This document shows, piece after piece, positions 1-11,600 of a stretch of DNA of 64,000 nt. Origin of the DNA: Atrina japonica (lineage: Eukaryota; Mollusca; Bivalvia; Pterioida; Pinnidae); contig BROG01000536.1 of the NCBI GenBank assembly GCA_030159075.1, positions 186,001 through 250,000 on the forward strand, read 5' to 3'. A program made the translations under genes and the position numbers. The notes beneath the pieces are model-generated. The model had not been told where the DNA came from and ran no database searches. It saw only the letters and a list, made by a program, of their open reading frames with translations. The stretch's first letter is position 1. The number at the start of each line of letters is the position of its first letter.

Positions 1-586
1 GAAACTGGGTGACGATGATGGATGAAAACTGCAAAATAAAAAAAAATCAACATAGAGTAATCAAAGATTACAAGGCTCATCTCACATCAACTTAGAGGAC
101 CCATCTCACATTAGCTTAGAGTAATCAAAGATTATGAGGTCCATCTCACACCAACTTAGAGTAATCATAGATTATGTGGCCCATCTCACACCAACTTAGA
201 ATAATCAAGGATTATATGAGGCCCATCTCACATCAACTTAGAGTAATCAAAGATTAAAAGGCTCATCTCACATCAACTTAGAGGACCCATCTCACATTAG
301 CTTAGAGTAATCAAAGATTACGAGGTCCATCTCACACCAACTTAAAGTAATCAAAGATTATATGAGGCCCATCTCACATCAACTTAGAGTAATCAAAGAT
401 TACAAAGCCCATCTCACATCAACTTAGAGGACCCATCTCACATTAGCTTAGAGTAATCATAGATTACGTGGCCCATCTCACACCAACTTAGAGTAATCAA
501 ACATTACAAGGCCCATCTCATATCAACTTAGAGTAATCAAAGATTACAAAGCCCATCTCACATCAACTCAGAGGCTCCCCCAAATC
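1..586. repeat. Minisatellite, unit about 40 bp, with higher-order structure
   Basis: Tandem copies of a unit containing CTTAGAGTAATCAAAGATTA followed by a CCCATCTCACATCAA-like half. A longer period is visible because a variant half-unit (GAGGACCCATCTCACATTAG) recurs near 97, 280 and 427. The array is cut by the window start, so its true length is unknown. No coding capacity is seen. Confidence 0.9.
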
Positions 587-597
587 CCCTGAATTTT

Positions 598-825
598 CAG
601 TAGTGTTTCACCAGAAACTCAACAACGACCGCCAATTTTTAATGGTGAAGGAGAGAACCTGGTTACCTGGGAATAGACCATTGGCCTTCCACAAGCAAAC
701 TGGCAATCTTTCTCACAAAAATCAGCTTAGGTTCCAGCGGGGTTTGAACCTGTGCTGACCAGAAGTGAAAGACTTCATAGTTTAAAGTATGATGCTCTAA
801 CCACTTGGCCATGAAGGCCACCCTA
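598..825 (-). mobile_element. tRNA-derived SINE, family B (Ser/Leu-tRNA-like head)
   Basis: On the minus strand the head reads like a tRNA with a long variable arm: a GGCCAAGTGGTTAGAGCAT box A and a GGTTCAAACCCC-like box B. The body contains the words AGCTGATTTTTGTGAGAAAG and AACCAGGTTCTCTCC. The same body recurs near 8524-8690, 30170-30360, 30953-31157, 42240-42413, 52660-52753, 54248-54370 and 63135-63350, so this is a dispersed family and not a tRNA gene. Confidence 0.75.
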
Positions 826-1325
826 ATTTTGTAGAGTTAGCTAAACAAAAAATTTATTACAATGACATAGATAATTATGTGAATGTTTTTGTTTGTGTTT
901 CCACACTGTATTCAACTTTGTTTTAGAGCAGGAAACTCTACCACTCGACCACCATAACTGTCTTAAGACAACACAGTGTGGGTTCTTTTACATGTCTCAC
1001 TGGAAGTTGCACGAGACCTCAGCTAGAAGTCTATAAGATTCCTGACTTTGACCTCTTTTGGCCTGATGATTTGCCAAGGGATGGTCACCCCTACTATCAT
1101 GTCTCAAGTAAAGCCTAGAATAGAAAATGGGACCAATCATCCCTAACAGGAACACTCCCAGGCAAATAATATCAAGGTACCATAAATAACCTTACTCTCT
1201 TTAAATTGGTGGAATGCAGTAATTTAATTAGTAACTGAATTGTGATTTACTCAAATTAGGAGAAGAGTAAATGGTTGTAAATGGACAGACAGAAACATAC
1301 AGAAAAAAATACAGACAAAAATAGA

Positions 1326-4201
1326 ACAAGAGGCCCAATGGGCTTTAACGGTTACCTGACAACAATTTCCTGTCAAGTTTGGTTTAAAGTAGTCCAATGG
1401 TTCTCGAGAAGTCAAAAATGTCTAAAATTTGACCAAAAAAAAATATATCATATTTTCTGTTTAATTAAGTGTCTGTGAACTTGACCTTTGATCCCATGAC
1501 CATGAAATTTTGTCAAAATGATCCTTAGATAATTCCTAGCAACTTTCTGACATATCTTTGTATACCAAAAATCAATCAATTTTGAGTTATTAAGCCATTT
1601 GTATACAACTGTACCCTGTGTTATTCAAGTGCCCCTAGTGGATCGTTTATTGACAGAATCCATTTTCAAAACATCAGAAATCAAATTAAAGGAAGATAAC
1701 ACACATAAGCAAGGAATGACAATTTTGGCCTTATTAACTTTTTTGTAGATCTTTGAGTGTTGAAATTTTTTACTTCTTTCACTTTTACTCTAGCTATTAT
1801 ACGTTTCAAGATAATGTCAATAAACATCCAATAACATGAAAAATCCACTTAAAAGGGGAGATAACTCACATAAGGGGTGACCTGGCAATTTCAGTCCATA
1901 GCCGTTTTTGTAGATCTTTTTGTGCTGAATATTTTTGTTTCTTTCACTTTAACTCTAAATATTATATTTTTCAAGATAATGTCAAAAACATCCAAAAACA
2001 TGAAAAATCCACTTAAAAGGGGAAATAACTCCCATAAGTGGTGACCTGACAATTTCGGCCCTATTGACTTTTTCGTAGATCATTTAGTGCTTAACATTTT
2101 TGCATCTTTCACTTTTACTCTAGCTATTATATTTTTCAAGATGTCAAAAAACACCCAAAAACAAGAAATATCAACATAAAAGGGGAAATAACTCCAATAA
2201 GGGATGACCTGACAATTTCAGCTCTATTGACTTTTTTGTAGATCTTTGCATGTTGAACATTTTTGCTTCTTTCACTTTCTCTCTATCTATCATACTTTTC
2301 AAGATAATGTGAAAAAACATCCAAAAACATGAAAAATCCACAAAAAAGGGGAAATAACACTCATAAGGGTCGACCAGACATTTTCCACCAAAATAAAATA
2401 TCGGTAGATTTTTGCCAGCTGCTCATTAGTAACGGTTTTTCTCTAGCTTTATTAATTCTGGAGATACATGTATTAAATCAAAAATATCTGCTGACTCATT
2501 CTTTCTATATTTAGCCATGACAGCCATGTTTGGTCCTAGTCCCTTTTCATCTGTAAACTTTATGTGGCTTTACAGTTTAATACTTCCTGTCTAGTTTGGT
2601 TCAAAGTAGCCCAATGGTTCTCGAGAAGTAGTAAAAAATGTCTAAAATTTTACAAAAACAAGAGACCCATGGGCCACATCACTCAACTGAACTGTGTTGG
2701 TATCTTACAAATATGGGAATCTCAAATTTACAAATTATTTTAACACTCCTTAGGAGTGGAGGAGACTTAAAAGTGAATGAAAATGACAAAGCTGGGAAAG
2801 ATGTCAAAAACATGTCAAAAATTAGTTTTCCAGTTTATTCCAAAAATAGGAAATTGAATCATGCATCCATAAAAAGACTCAGATGCAATTAGTTTTCTGA
2901 TCCAGATTTTTAAATAGAGGTAACACCCTAGGCCTATTTTGCCCCACCCTGGGCCAATCTGGCCGAAATGAACAAATTTGGTAGAAGACCTTGAGTACTT
3001 CCTATAAAGTTTCATCAAAATCCCTTCAACAGTTTTGGAGAAGTCGAAAATGTGGAAAATTACCCCACCTCCCTTTCATTTTTATAGTCTTAAAAAATTC
3101 ATTAAAAATTCAAAAAATAAAATTTCAGCCAAATTCTTTCAGAAAAGCATTTATCTTCCAAACCACAGGTAAAACACATAAAATAAATGCATCATAAAGA
3201 ATAATAGGGGAGAAAATTAAGAAATCATACAAAAATGTATGAAAATTACAAAGTCTAAAAAGATGTCAAAAACGCATCAAAAATTTATTTTCCGATTTCA
3301 CGAAATTAACAAACTTGAATCATACATCTGTGTAAATCACTCAGATACAGTTAGTTTTTCAATTCATGCAGCGGTTCTGGAGAAGATTTTTAAAGAGGGG
3401 TACCCTCTGGGGCCTCTTTTGTCCCACCCTGGATCCACCCCTGGGCCTATCAGGCTGAAATGTACAAACTTGATACAGGACCTTGAGTTCTTGCTTCCTA
3501 TAAAGTTTCATCACAATCCCTTCAGCAGTTTTGGAGGAGAAGTTGAAAATGTGAAAAGTTTACGAACAGACAGATGACGGACAAAAAGCGATCAGAAAAG
3601 CTCACTTGAAGTTCGGTTCAGGTGAGCTAAACTTACATTTTCCATTTATTTAGGTGCCTGTGACCTTGACCTTTCACCCCATGACATTGAAATTTTGTCA
3701 AAATGATCCTTAGATAATTCCTAACAACTTACTTATGTCTTTGTATACAAAAAATCATCAGTTTTGAGTTATTAAACAATTTGTAATACAACTGTACCCT
3801 GTGTTACTGAAGCGACCACCTAGTGGCTTGTTTATGGACAGATTTCATTTTTGTTCTCAAACTTTGTAGATATTGACTTAACAATCATGCATACAAATTT
3901 TGAAAGTCATCTCATCATTGGTTCATGAGAAGAAGATTTTTACAGATGTACCAAGTTTTGGTACTTTTTGGCCCCTTTTAAGACCCCTATGGGTCCTAGC
4001 CCCTTTTCATTTACAAACTTTATGAAGCTTTACATGGGTATGCTATATAACAAGTTTAGTTAAAATTGGCCCACTGGTTCTTGAGAAAAAGTAAAAAATG
4101 TGTAAATGTTAACGACGAAAGACGCACAACACACGACAGACGACGACAGACAAAAGACGATCGCAATAGGTCACCCTGAGCCTTCAGCTCAGATGACCTA
4201 A
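1326..4201 (-). mobile_element. Hairpin-ended non-autonomous element A (Helentron/HINE-like), interrupted by element B1
   Basis: The left edge reads ACAAGAG, then the hairpin GCCCAATGGGC, then GGTTACCTGA. The right edge carries the approximate inverse (CAGATGACCTAA), preceded by a CGACGACAGAC simple repeat. Inside are four tandem copies of a roughly 162-bp unit (about 1690-2340), and a second block found twice (1480-1670 and 3650-3850). It is interrupted at 2658-3630 by another element. There is no ORF of note. Strand is given so that the hairpin is the 3' end, as in Helitron2/Helentron elements; that class assignment is inference. Confidence 0.65.
2658..3630 (-). mobile_element. Hairpin-ended element B1 (nested in element A)
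   Basis: Starts ACAAGAG, then an imperfect GACCCATGGGCC hairpin, then a degenerate CTCAACTGAA. Ends GGTTCAGGTGAGCTAA after a GACAGATGACGGAC microsatellite. It is the same family as 47465-48333: both carry the phrases CTTCCTATAAAGTTTCATCA and CCTTGAGTAC. The host continues on both sides, which makes the boundaries reliable to within a base or two. No protein is encoded. Confidence 0.75.
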
Positions 4202-4202
4202 A

Positions 4203-4515
4203 AACAAAAACAGATGGAAAGAATCAGATGGACAAAATCAAATGGACAGAATCAGAGACAGAAACAGATGGGCAGAAACAGTCAGACAGAATCAGATGAA
4301 CAGAAACAGTCAGACAGAATCAGGTTGACAGAAAAAGTCAGACAGAATCAGATGGACAGAAACAGACACAGACAGATTCAAATGGAAAAAAGACAGACAG
4401 AATCAGATGGAAAGAAACAGACAGAATCAGATGGACAGAAACAGACAGAATCAGGTGGACAGAAACAGACAGACATAGATAGACAGACAAAAATAGACAT
4501 AAATATACAGACATG
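4203..4515. repeat. Simple repeat, degenerate CAGAATCAGATGGACAGAAA units
   Basis: A purine-rich microsatellite-like tract directly abutting the right end of element A. Open frames on both strands exist only because the unit lacks stop codons; the predicted peptides are Q/T/D-rich or S/V/L-rich repeats. Confidence 0.85.
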
Positions 4516-4879
4516 TCAGGTTTTATGCAGTGCTCCAGATAACTTTCTAAGCACTTGGGTATAATACATATCATTTCCAAATGCAGTGCACAATATTTCT
4601 GTCAAGTGAGTATTTTCCAATTCTGTTGCCTAATTATGATTGTCATTAATTTTACAATAAAGGCTTGACTGCTAACTTACTATCAACTGATATGTATTTA
4701 GCTATCTGTACAATGTAAGTCCACAACATCTGGGTGTGGGTCAGTGAAAACGTTATCACTACAGAGCTTTAATATAAAAAGTATAAATCTTTAGGATATA
4801 GGTACAAATCTGGTAAAAATGGACAAACTCAGCCTATGTAAACCAAGAAGTGGGATTAGGTGCCATGGAGGAGTAACCA

Positions 4880-5360
4880 TCTACTGTACACAGGTCACAC
4901 CCGCCGTGAGTCCATAGTCAAATCCAAACGAAACATGTGAGGAATGATGATTTGTGAAATATAAACTCCATATGTGGGTGACTATGGGATATTACTACTT
5001 ATATGTGGAAAATTTATGATGGGAAATTGTCGCCTTCGTCATATAGCTTAGTTCCTGTCTGTGTTTATAGTAAGTAAAATGTCAAAGTATGAAGTGTGTG
5101 TGCTTGATTCTGTTGTATCTTTAATTTCTAGTTCGCTGGGATATATCACATTGATATATGTATGAAAAATGTTGTCGATATATCTAAATGTCAAATTAAA
5201 GGACACTGCTAGCTTTTTCTTCTTTTGATTCAGCAGTTTCTGAATGAAGTCTGCTTCATATGAATAAAGGAACAGGTCAGCCAATAAAGGGGTACAACTG
5301 GTTCCCATAGGAATGCTGACAGTCTGTTGACACACTTTATGACCAAGATCCATTCAGAAC
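4880..5360 (-). mobile_element. Dead retroelement reverse transcriptase fragment
   Basis: The minus-strand frame 5353-5048 carries an RT palm: IPMGTSCTPLLADLFLYSYE, then FRYIDN. The usual Y-x-D-D active site reads YIDN, so the second aspartate is lost. Downstream, shifted frames with stops still read like the continuation (LYDEGDNF, then SSNIP-stop-SPTYGVYISQ), showing decay. The MGT-x-CAPLLADLFLYSYE style is common in metazoan retroelement proteins, possibly Penelope-like; the family is uncertain. It lies about 230 bp beyond the UBE2G1 stop. Confidence 0.7.
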
Positions 5361-5427
5361 AAATGAGCTCAATATTTTGTCTCTCTACAGGTTTCAGAAG
5401 CAGTGTGTTAAATTTTATGCTTCAGTT

Positions 5428-5433
5428 TTTATT
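5428..5433 (-). terminator. Candidate poly(A) signal of UBE2G1
   Basis: AATAAA on the minus strand, about 160 nt beyond the UBE2G1 stop codon. It is the first canonical signal seen downstream. The retroelement fragment begins just past it, consistent with the transcript ending here. Not proven; alternative signals may lie further on. Confidence 0.4.
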
Positions 5434-5591
5434 TGCATTGGGTATGTTTCGCATGGATTTTCATTTGTTTGAATATCTATTGATTTTTATGCATAAAATA
5501 TGCAATTACGCAGCTTATCTGGAGCAATGTATATGTGTGTTAAAACTGTGAGATCTCAGGACACAACTATACATACTTGGTAATGTGAGGT

Positions 5592-5672
5592 CTATAGGAA
5601 TTCCTCTTGACTTCTCCTTACACATCTTGCAACTTCCCTTCTGAACTCTTCTGGCTTTTCCCTCCATGTTTT
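5592..5672 (-). CDS. UBE2G1: UBE2G1 exon 5 (last coding exon)
   Basis: Follows a TTTCTGCAATG-type tract ending CAG on the plus-complement strand. Reads [20 protein letters not shown] and on to EEFL-stop, matching the C-terminal helices of UBE2G1. An overlapping frame in the same place is longer but meaningless. Phase 0 entry. Confidence 0.95.
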   Translation of the reverse strand, partial: KTWREKPEEFRREVARCVRRSQEEFL

Positions 5673-8600
5673 CTGCAATGCAATAATAAAATAATAAAAC
5701 AGGTTTTCTTATCACAAATAATTATATGTACAATGTATATGAAAACTTATCACCAACAAGTCAGGGACTGAAAGCAGAAAATGGGTGAACATTCTTGGGG
5801 GTGGGGGCAAAACCATGTGTTAGGTTTATTTTTGTAAAGGAGTGGTCTAATTACTGGCTTCTATGCACTGTAGTTCTTCTTTGTTTATCATAACTTACAA
5901 TGTCTATTCTTTGGTTCTTTGTTGTCATCCATTGCTAAACAGTAGTTGACAGATCTGTACAACAAATACAGCTGTTATCGTGATTGAGCATCACTATATC
6001 AACAAATTTTGCCAATATCAAAGTTAATCTAATTGGTTCCATGAAAATTTATTTAAAAAAAATTGGGACAAGCTGAAGGTGTTGAGGGACGTGTGGTTTT
6101 CAAATTCACTTCTCCCACTGGACTAGCGGAGCCGGCCTGGCTCAGTCAGTAGCGCGCTCGACTCTGGATAGTCAGGTCATGAGTTCGAGTCCCGCCTGCG
6201 ACAGGTTGGTTTCCTGTCTTTCGGATGAGACAGTAAAAACTGGAGGTCCCGTGTCACAGTAGGTGTCGCACGTTAAAGAACCCTCATTGCTCAATGGCCG
6301 AGTATTGGCCAAAATTTGAAGCCCTTCACTGGCATTTGGTGAAGTCTCCATATGAGTGAAATATTCTTGAGTGGGACGTTTAACAAAAATAAACAAACAA
6401 ACAAACACAGGACTAGTGATTTTTCAAATTTTTTTCTCGCTCTAGCAATAATGAAATCTTTCATGAAATCTGCGATGAAGGAATAAAAATTTTACCCGTC
6501 CTTTGACCTTAAAACCTGACAGCTGTGGGTCAAATATCTATTTTGAAAATTTACGCCCATTTCCAGCGAGCTTTGTTGTCTTGTTCATATTTCTATCACA
6601 TTTATAATTTCAATACATGTACTTATGAAATGATTACAATATTAGTTTCAGTCAATAGTTCATAAACCATGCCATGTTAACAATTCATTATAGATACATG
6701 TATATCCTGAAAACCAATATTCATGTAACAACTAACATCCTGAAACCCAATATTCTTAAGGCCCCTTAATGATGGCCTGATGTCCTAAAACCCAATATTC
6801 ATATAACCCCTTACACCTTGAAACCAACATTCTTAGGGCACTTACATCCTGAAACCAAACATTCTTAGGGCCCATTATGTCCTGAAACCCAACAATTCAA
6901 AGTAAGTTGTGATTTCATGATCATAAATTATTAAACAAACAAAAAAATTCATACAAGGGTACTTGGGTTTCACCTCCCAATTTACATTCTGTTAGCTTAA
7001 ATGTATTGATGAATATATATCGTTCATGTCTGATCTAATTGCTGCCTTCATCCCTGTAATTCACATTGCTTTCTGGGGATAAAAAAACATGAATTAAAAG
7101 GTATCATACCTTATGTTCTGTCATTACAGGGATTTCAATAAAATTTTGCAAAAATTTTCAAATTTCAAAAGGCCTAGGTCCGAATCCCAAATAGTGAGGG
7201 GAATCCCTGGACATCCTTATCCATAATGCAATGTTCTATCCTCTCAAACATACAGTTGAGGCTGTTTTATGTGACTTTCTATGGTACTGATCAATGATGG
7301 TCGCATAAGACAGGGAGTCACTTAACACAGACCTCGGTTTTTCAACCTCATCAATTTGTGTAGGTCTTCACGTCTATGTGTTACTAGTCTTACACATACA
7401 ACAAGATTGCTGTATTCATAAGATGTAGATAAGATATAGATAATAAAAATAAGTTAAGCTGGTAGGTGTTTATTTTTTTTAGGCCTATTGTGTATGTAAT
7501 TGACGCTTATTGTCAGGTATCAGGGGTTATCTGAAAGTCACTTAACACAGACTTATGTACAGTTAGGACGTGTAAAATCATGGTCAATTGTCAGGTAAGA
7601 CAGGGAGTCACTTAATACAGACCAATTACATAGTAATTGATCTTGGGCGGACTTGATGATGGTCACATAAAACAGGGAGTCACTGGATACAGGGGGTCAC
7701 TAAGACAGTCTCGACTGTATGTAACAGAGGCTCCAATATTCAGTACTCTAATGTTAATAGCAGTCTATGCCAAAATATTTTTGCTCCCACAGGTCATTCG
7801 TTCAGAAAAAAATTACAAGGATAATCAGCAAACCACAATTATTACATACCTTTATGGAATCCAGATCAATTCATCCAGAACACCCAAACACTGTCACTTT
7901 GACATGAACAAGCACTTAGCATTCAAAAAAGTTTACGAGAGCATGATCAAAGAAAACTATTACTCCAAACTGCACTGGTCATGCGGTTTGGAAATTGGGA
8001 AAACAACATCAGTCTGAAAAGATTTTTGTCAGTCAGGACTTGTGTTATTAGCAAAGACTGTAATAGCATGACAATTTTAACACTTTCAAACCCTACAGAC
8101 CACAATAGACTGATCTAAACAATAGAACAGATCATTCCATTTAGATATTTAGCTGTGAAAAAGTTAACCTTGAGAAATTTTACTGATTCAGGTCTTACCG
8201 CTGCATCTACATTAGCCGGTGATTCATCGTTAGGATCGGCAAGCATTGAAATAACACTGACTAAAATTGTCTCTACCGTGTGGACAGGTAGCCACCGCTC
8301 AGATGCACTTTCGTAACCATATTTATCATCACCTGGTTCATGCAGAATGGAAATACACACTGAGCCGTCAGGTCCAACTAAAAACAGAAAAACAGAAAAA
8401 TTACATTGCTGTGATAATTGGTGTAAAACTTCAAGATGTCTGAGGAAAAAGTAATATGTGATTGTTGAAAATTTAAGGTCATTTGAAGGTGAATGACCTT
8501 GGTTCTGACTGACTGTTTGTTTCAGTGGTGTTTTATTCCACACTTAACACTTTTTCAGTTTTATGTGGACAGTTTGTTTTTAATAGTGGATCGATCCATA

Positions 8601-11600
8601 GTAGAGAACTGGCCATGGGTTACTTGGGAACAGAAGACCGACCTTCTGCAAGTAAACTTGGCAAACTTTCTCGCAAAATCAGCTACTAATGAAATCCTTT
8701 GCCAACATGACTTGACAAAACTTCAGTTGCTGTGCTACTTCTAGGGAGTCTAATGTTAAATATTATGATAGACATTATAAAAAATGCATGAAAAGAAAGA
8801 ACACACTGAATATCCTTATACACTTGTATATATACAATGGTAGCCATTTTTCAAAATGGTGGTTGAGAATGCTCAGGTCAAAGGGCATAAATCTTTTTTC
8901 AGACACAACTCAAAACAAGGCTCAATCTCCATCAGAACCTTGGCATTAGCATCATAATTATAAACATGTATTTGACTGGCTGAGCACAAGGCCAGCTTAA
9001 AGTTGAGTATGAACAATTTGTTTTATAACCTTGGACCATGTTTACACACACCATTGACCTTCTTTTCAGTTTACATATATACTTTTCAACTTAATCAGCT
9101 AATCTGCTTGTGAGCAAGTAAAGCCTTCAATGTACCCATTACATCTAAAAAAAAAAATAACAAGTTTACAAAATCGCGACTTGCTACATGTATAGTCGCT
9201 AACGTTGTACAGAGAAACTTATCATAAGAGACCACCCTAACTGCCTCTAAAATGTGGTCTCTTATCAAGGCAGGTGGTTTCTCACAATAGCTTTTATTGA
9301 ATGGATTATTTAATCATATGATGATTTCTAGAATTCAGTCAAAAAGACAATCTTGGTCTGTCAAGAGAGGATAACTTATCAATGATAAATTACAAAGCTT
9401 GAGCCAAATCTGCTTTCTGCTTCTTGCGTAATAGTTTATCACCTAAAATAAAATGTTTAAATGTCTAAGAAAAGCAAAGTTCTTGTTTGTTTTTCTAATT
9501 GATGTATTCAGATTCCTTGAAGAGTGTAAAGTTTATATTTGACAGGGATTTTCTGCACTGGGCCAAAATAAGGCCCCATCCCCAATGCAAAAGCATTGCA
9601 TTTCCCCCCAAATTTGCAGTTGAAAATTTCCCAATTGAAGTCAAATGACTCATGTATTTTCAGATAGTTTTGTGCATTTGTAGATTTCCCAATTTCAACA
9701 AAATGTCGCTAAAATTCCTAATTCAAAAGTCCCAAACCCATTCCCCTAACATATGTGGAAAAATCCCTGTTCAAGTCAATCTTAACTATTGATAAGTGCA
9801 CTTACTGTTAGGGTGAAACATTTTGGACATAAACTGCATTTTCGGTGGTTTCGTGGGATATTCCCTCGGAAATGTGAGATGAGCTTTAAAACATCCACCT
9901 TCACTGTAAAAAAACAAAATAATATGTAACTGATTTTTGTTCTGCTTAATTGTTTTATGCCACAGTCTATATCTATGCCACACACTTTATGCCATACTCA
10001 ACACTCCGGTTGTCCTCTTTCAGTGAATTGCAGACGGACTATTAAAAGTTACACAGCTCTTGTCTTAAAGGGCATGTTAAATTCACAAGACAATAAATAA
10101 TACTCATTAAAAAAAATGATTTCAAGGACAAAAAATTTTCAAATGCAAGTATTTTTCAATAATCAATTTCTACATGTACTATATACAATTGGAAACATAT
10201 GTAGCTACAAAATGTAGTGTAGTGAATATGACTTTGAGGTTTTAGAAGTTTTCATTATTCTTATAAACAATTACATATTAAACAATGTACATTCAATGTT
10301 CAGACAAGTATATTTTTCAGACAAAAATACTTTTCAAATTTAGACATTTTGTATCTGGACAAGTAGATTTGTGGATTTCTTGCCCTGCAGGACAAGTGAC
10401 ATTTGTCTAATTTGGACAAGTAGATTTGTGGATTTCTTGCCCTGCAGGACCAGTAACAATTGTCTAATTTGGACAAGTAGATTTGTGGATTTCTTGCCCT
10501 GCTGGACCAGTAACATTTGTCTAATTTGGACAAGTAGATTTGTGGTTTTCTTGCCCTGCAGGACAAGTGACATTTGTCTAATTTAGACAAGTAGATTTGT
10601 GGATTTCTTGCCCTGCAGGACAAGTGACATTTGTCTAATTTGGACAAGTAGATTTGTGGATTTCTTGCCCTGCTGGACCAGTAACAATTGTCTAATTTAG
10701 ACAAGTACATTTGTGGATTTCTTGCCCTGCAGGACCAGTAACATTTGTCTAATTTGGACAAGTAGATTTGTGGATTTCTTGCCCTGCAGGGCCAGTAACA
10801 TGTGTCTAATTTGGACATATAGATTTGTGGATTTCTTGCCCTGCAGAACCAGTAACAATTGTCTAATTTGGACAAGTAGATTTGTGGATTTAATTTGGAC
10901 AAGTAGATTTGTGGATTTCTTGCCCTGCAGGGCCAGTAACATGTGTCTAATTTGGACATATAGATTTGTGGATTTCTTGCCCTGCAGAACCAGTAACAAT
11001 TGTCTAATTTGGACAAGTAGATTTGTGGATTTAATTTGGACAAGTAGATTTGTGGATTTCTTGCCCTGTAGGATGAATGACATTTTGTCTAATTTGGACA
11101 AGTAGATTAGTGGATTTCTTGCCCTGTAGGACGAATGACATTTTGTCTAATTTGGACAAGTAGATTTCTGGATTTCTTGCCCTGTAGGACGAATGACACT
11201 TTGTCTAATTTGGACAAGTAGATTTGTGGATTTTTTGCCCTGTAGGACGAATGACATTTTGTCTAATTTGGACAAGTAGATTTGTGGATTTCTTGCCCTG
11301 TAGGATGAATGACATTTTGTCTAATTTTGACAAGTAGATTAGTGGATTTCTTGCCCTGTAGGACCAGTGACATTTTCATTTGGACAAGTAGATTTGTGGA
11401 TTATTTTTTTATTAAAAATATATCTTTGATACCAAAAAACAGTAACTATATTTTTCCCAAGATGTGGGAACTCAATATATTGCCAAACTCCATAAACTAC
11501 TATAAAGTCTTAACAACAAAAGGTGGCCGTTTATCAATAATTGCTGAAAGTCAGCCATAGGCCTAATCAAAGTTATCCCATGTTAGTTGGCATATGTTAG

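Noticed and set aside
4214..4564. Q/T/D-rich 116-aa open frame
   Set aside because: It is a translated simple repeat; the opposite strand is also open.
6129..6205. tRNA gene
   Set aside because: Boxes A and B are present, but no complete cloverleaf; the same head occurs in three copies with a common body and target duplications, so it is a SINE.
7637..8017. 126-aa open frame on the plus strand
   Set aside because: Begins inside a MITE and continues into intron sequence; antisense to UBE2G1 and without a recognisable domain.
8115..8543. 142-aa open frame as a stand-alone gene
   Set aside because: Only 8199-8377 is coding; the rest is intron read-through on both sides of UBE2G1 exon 4.
10300..11105. 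Repetitive protein of up to 247 aa on the minus strand and others on the plus strand
   Set aside because: The 57-bp repeat period is a multiple of three, which opens several frames at once; no start context, splice structure or known domain.
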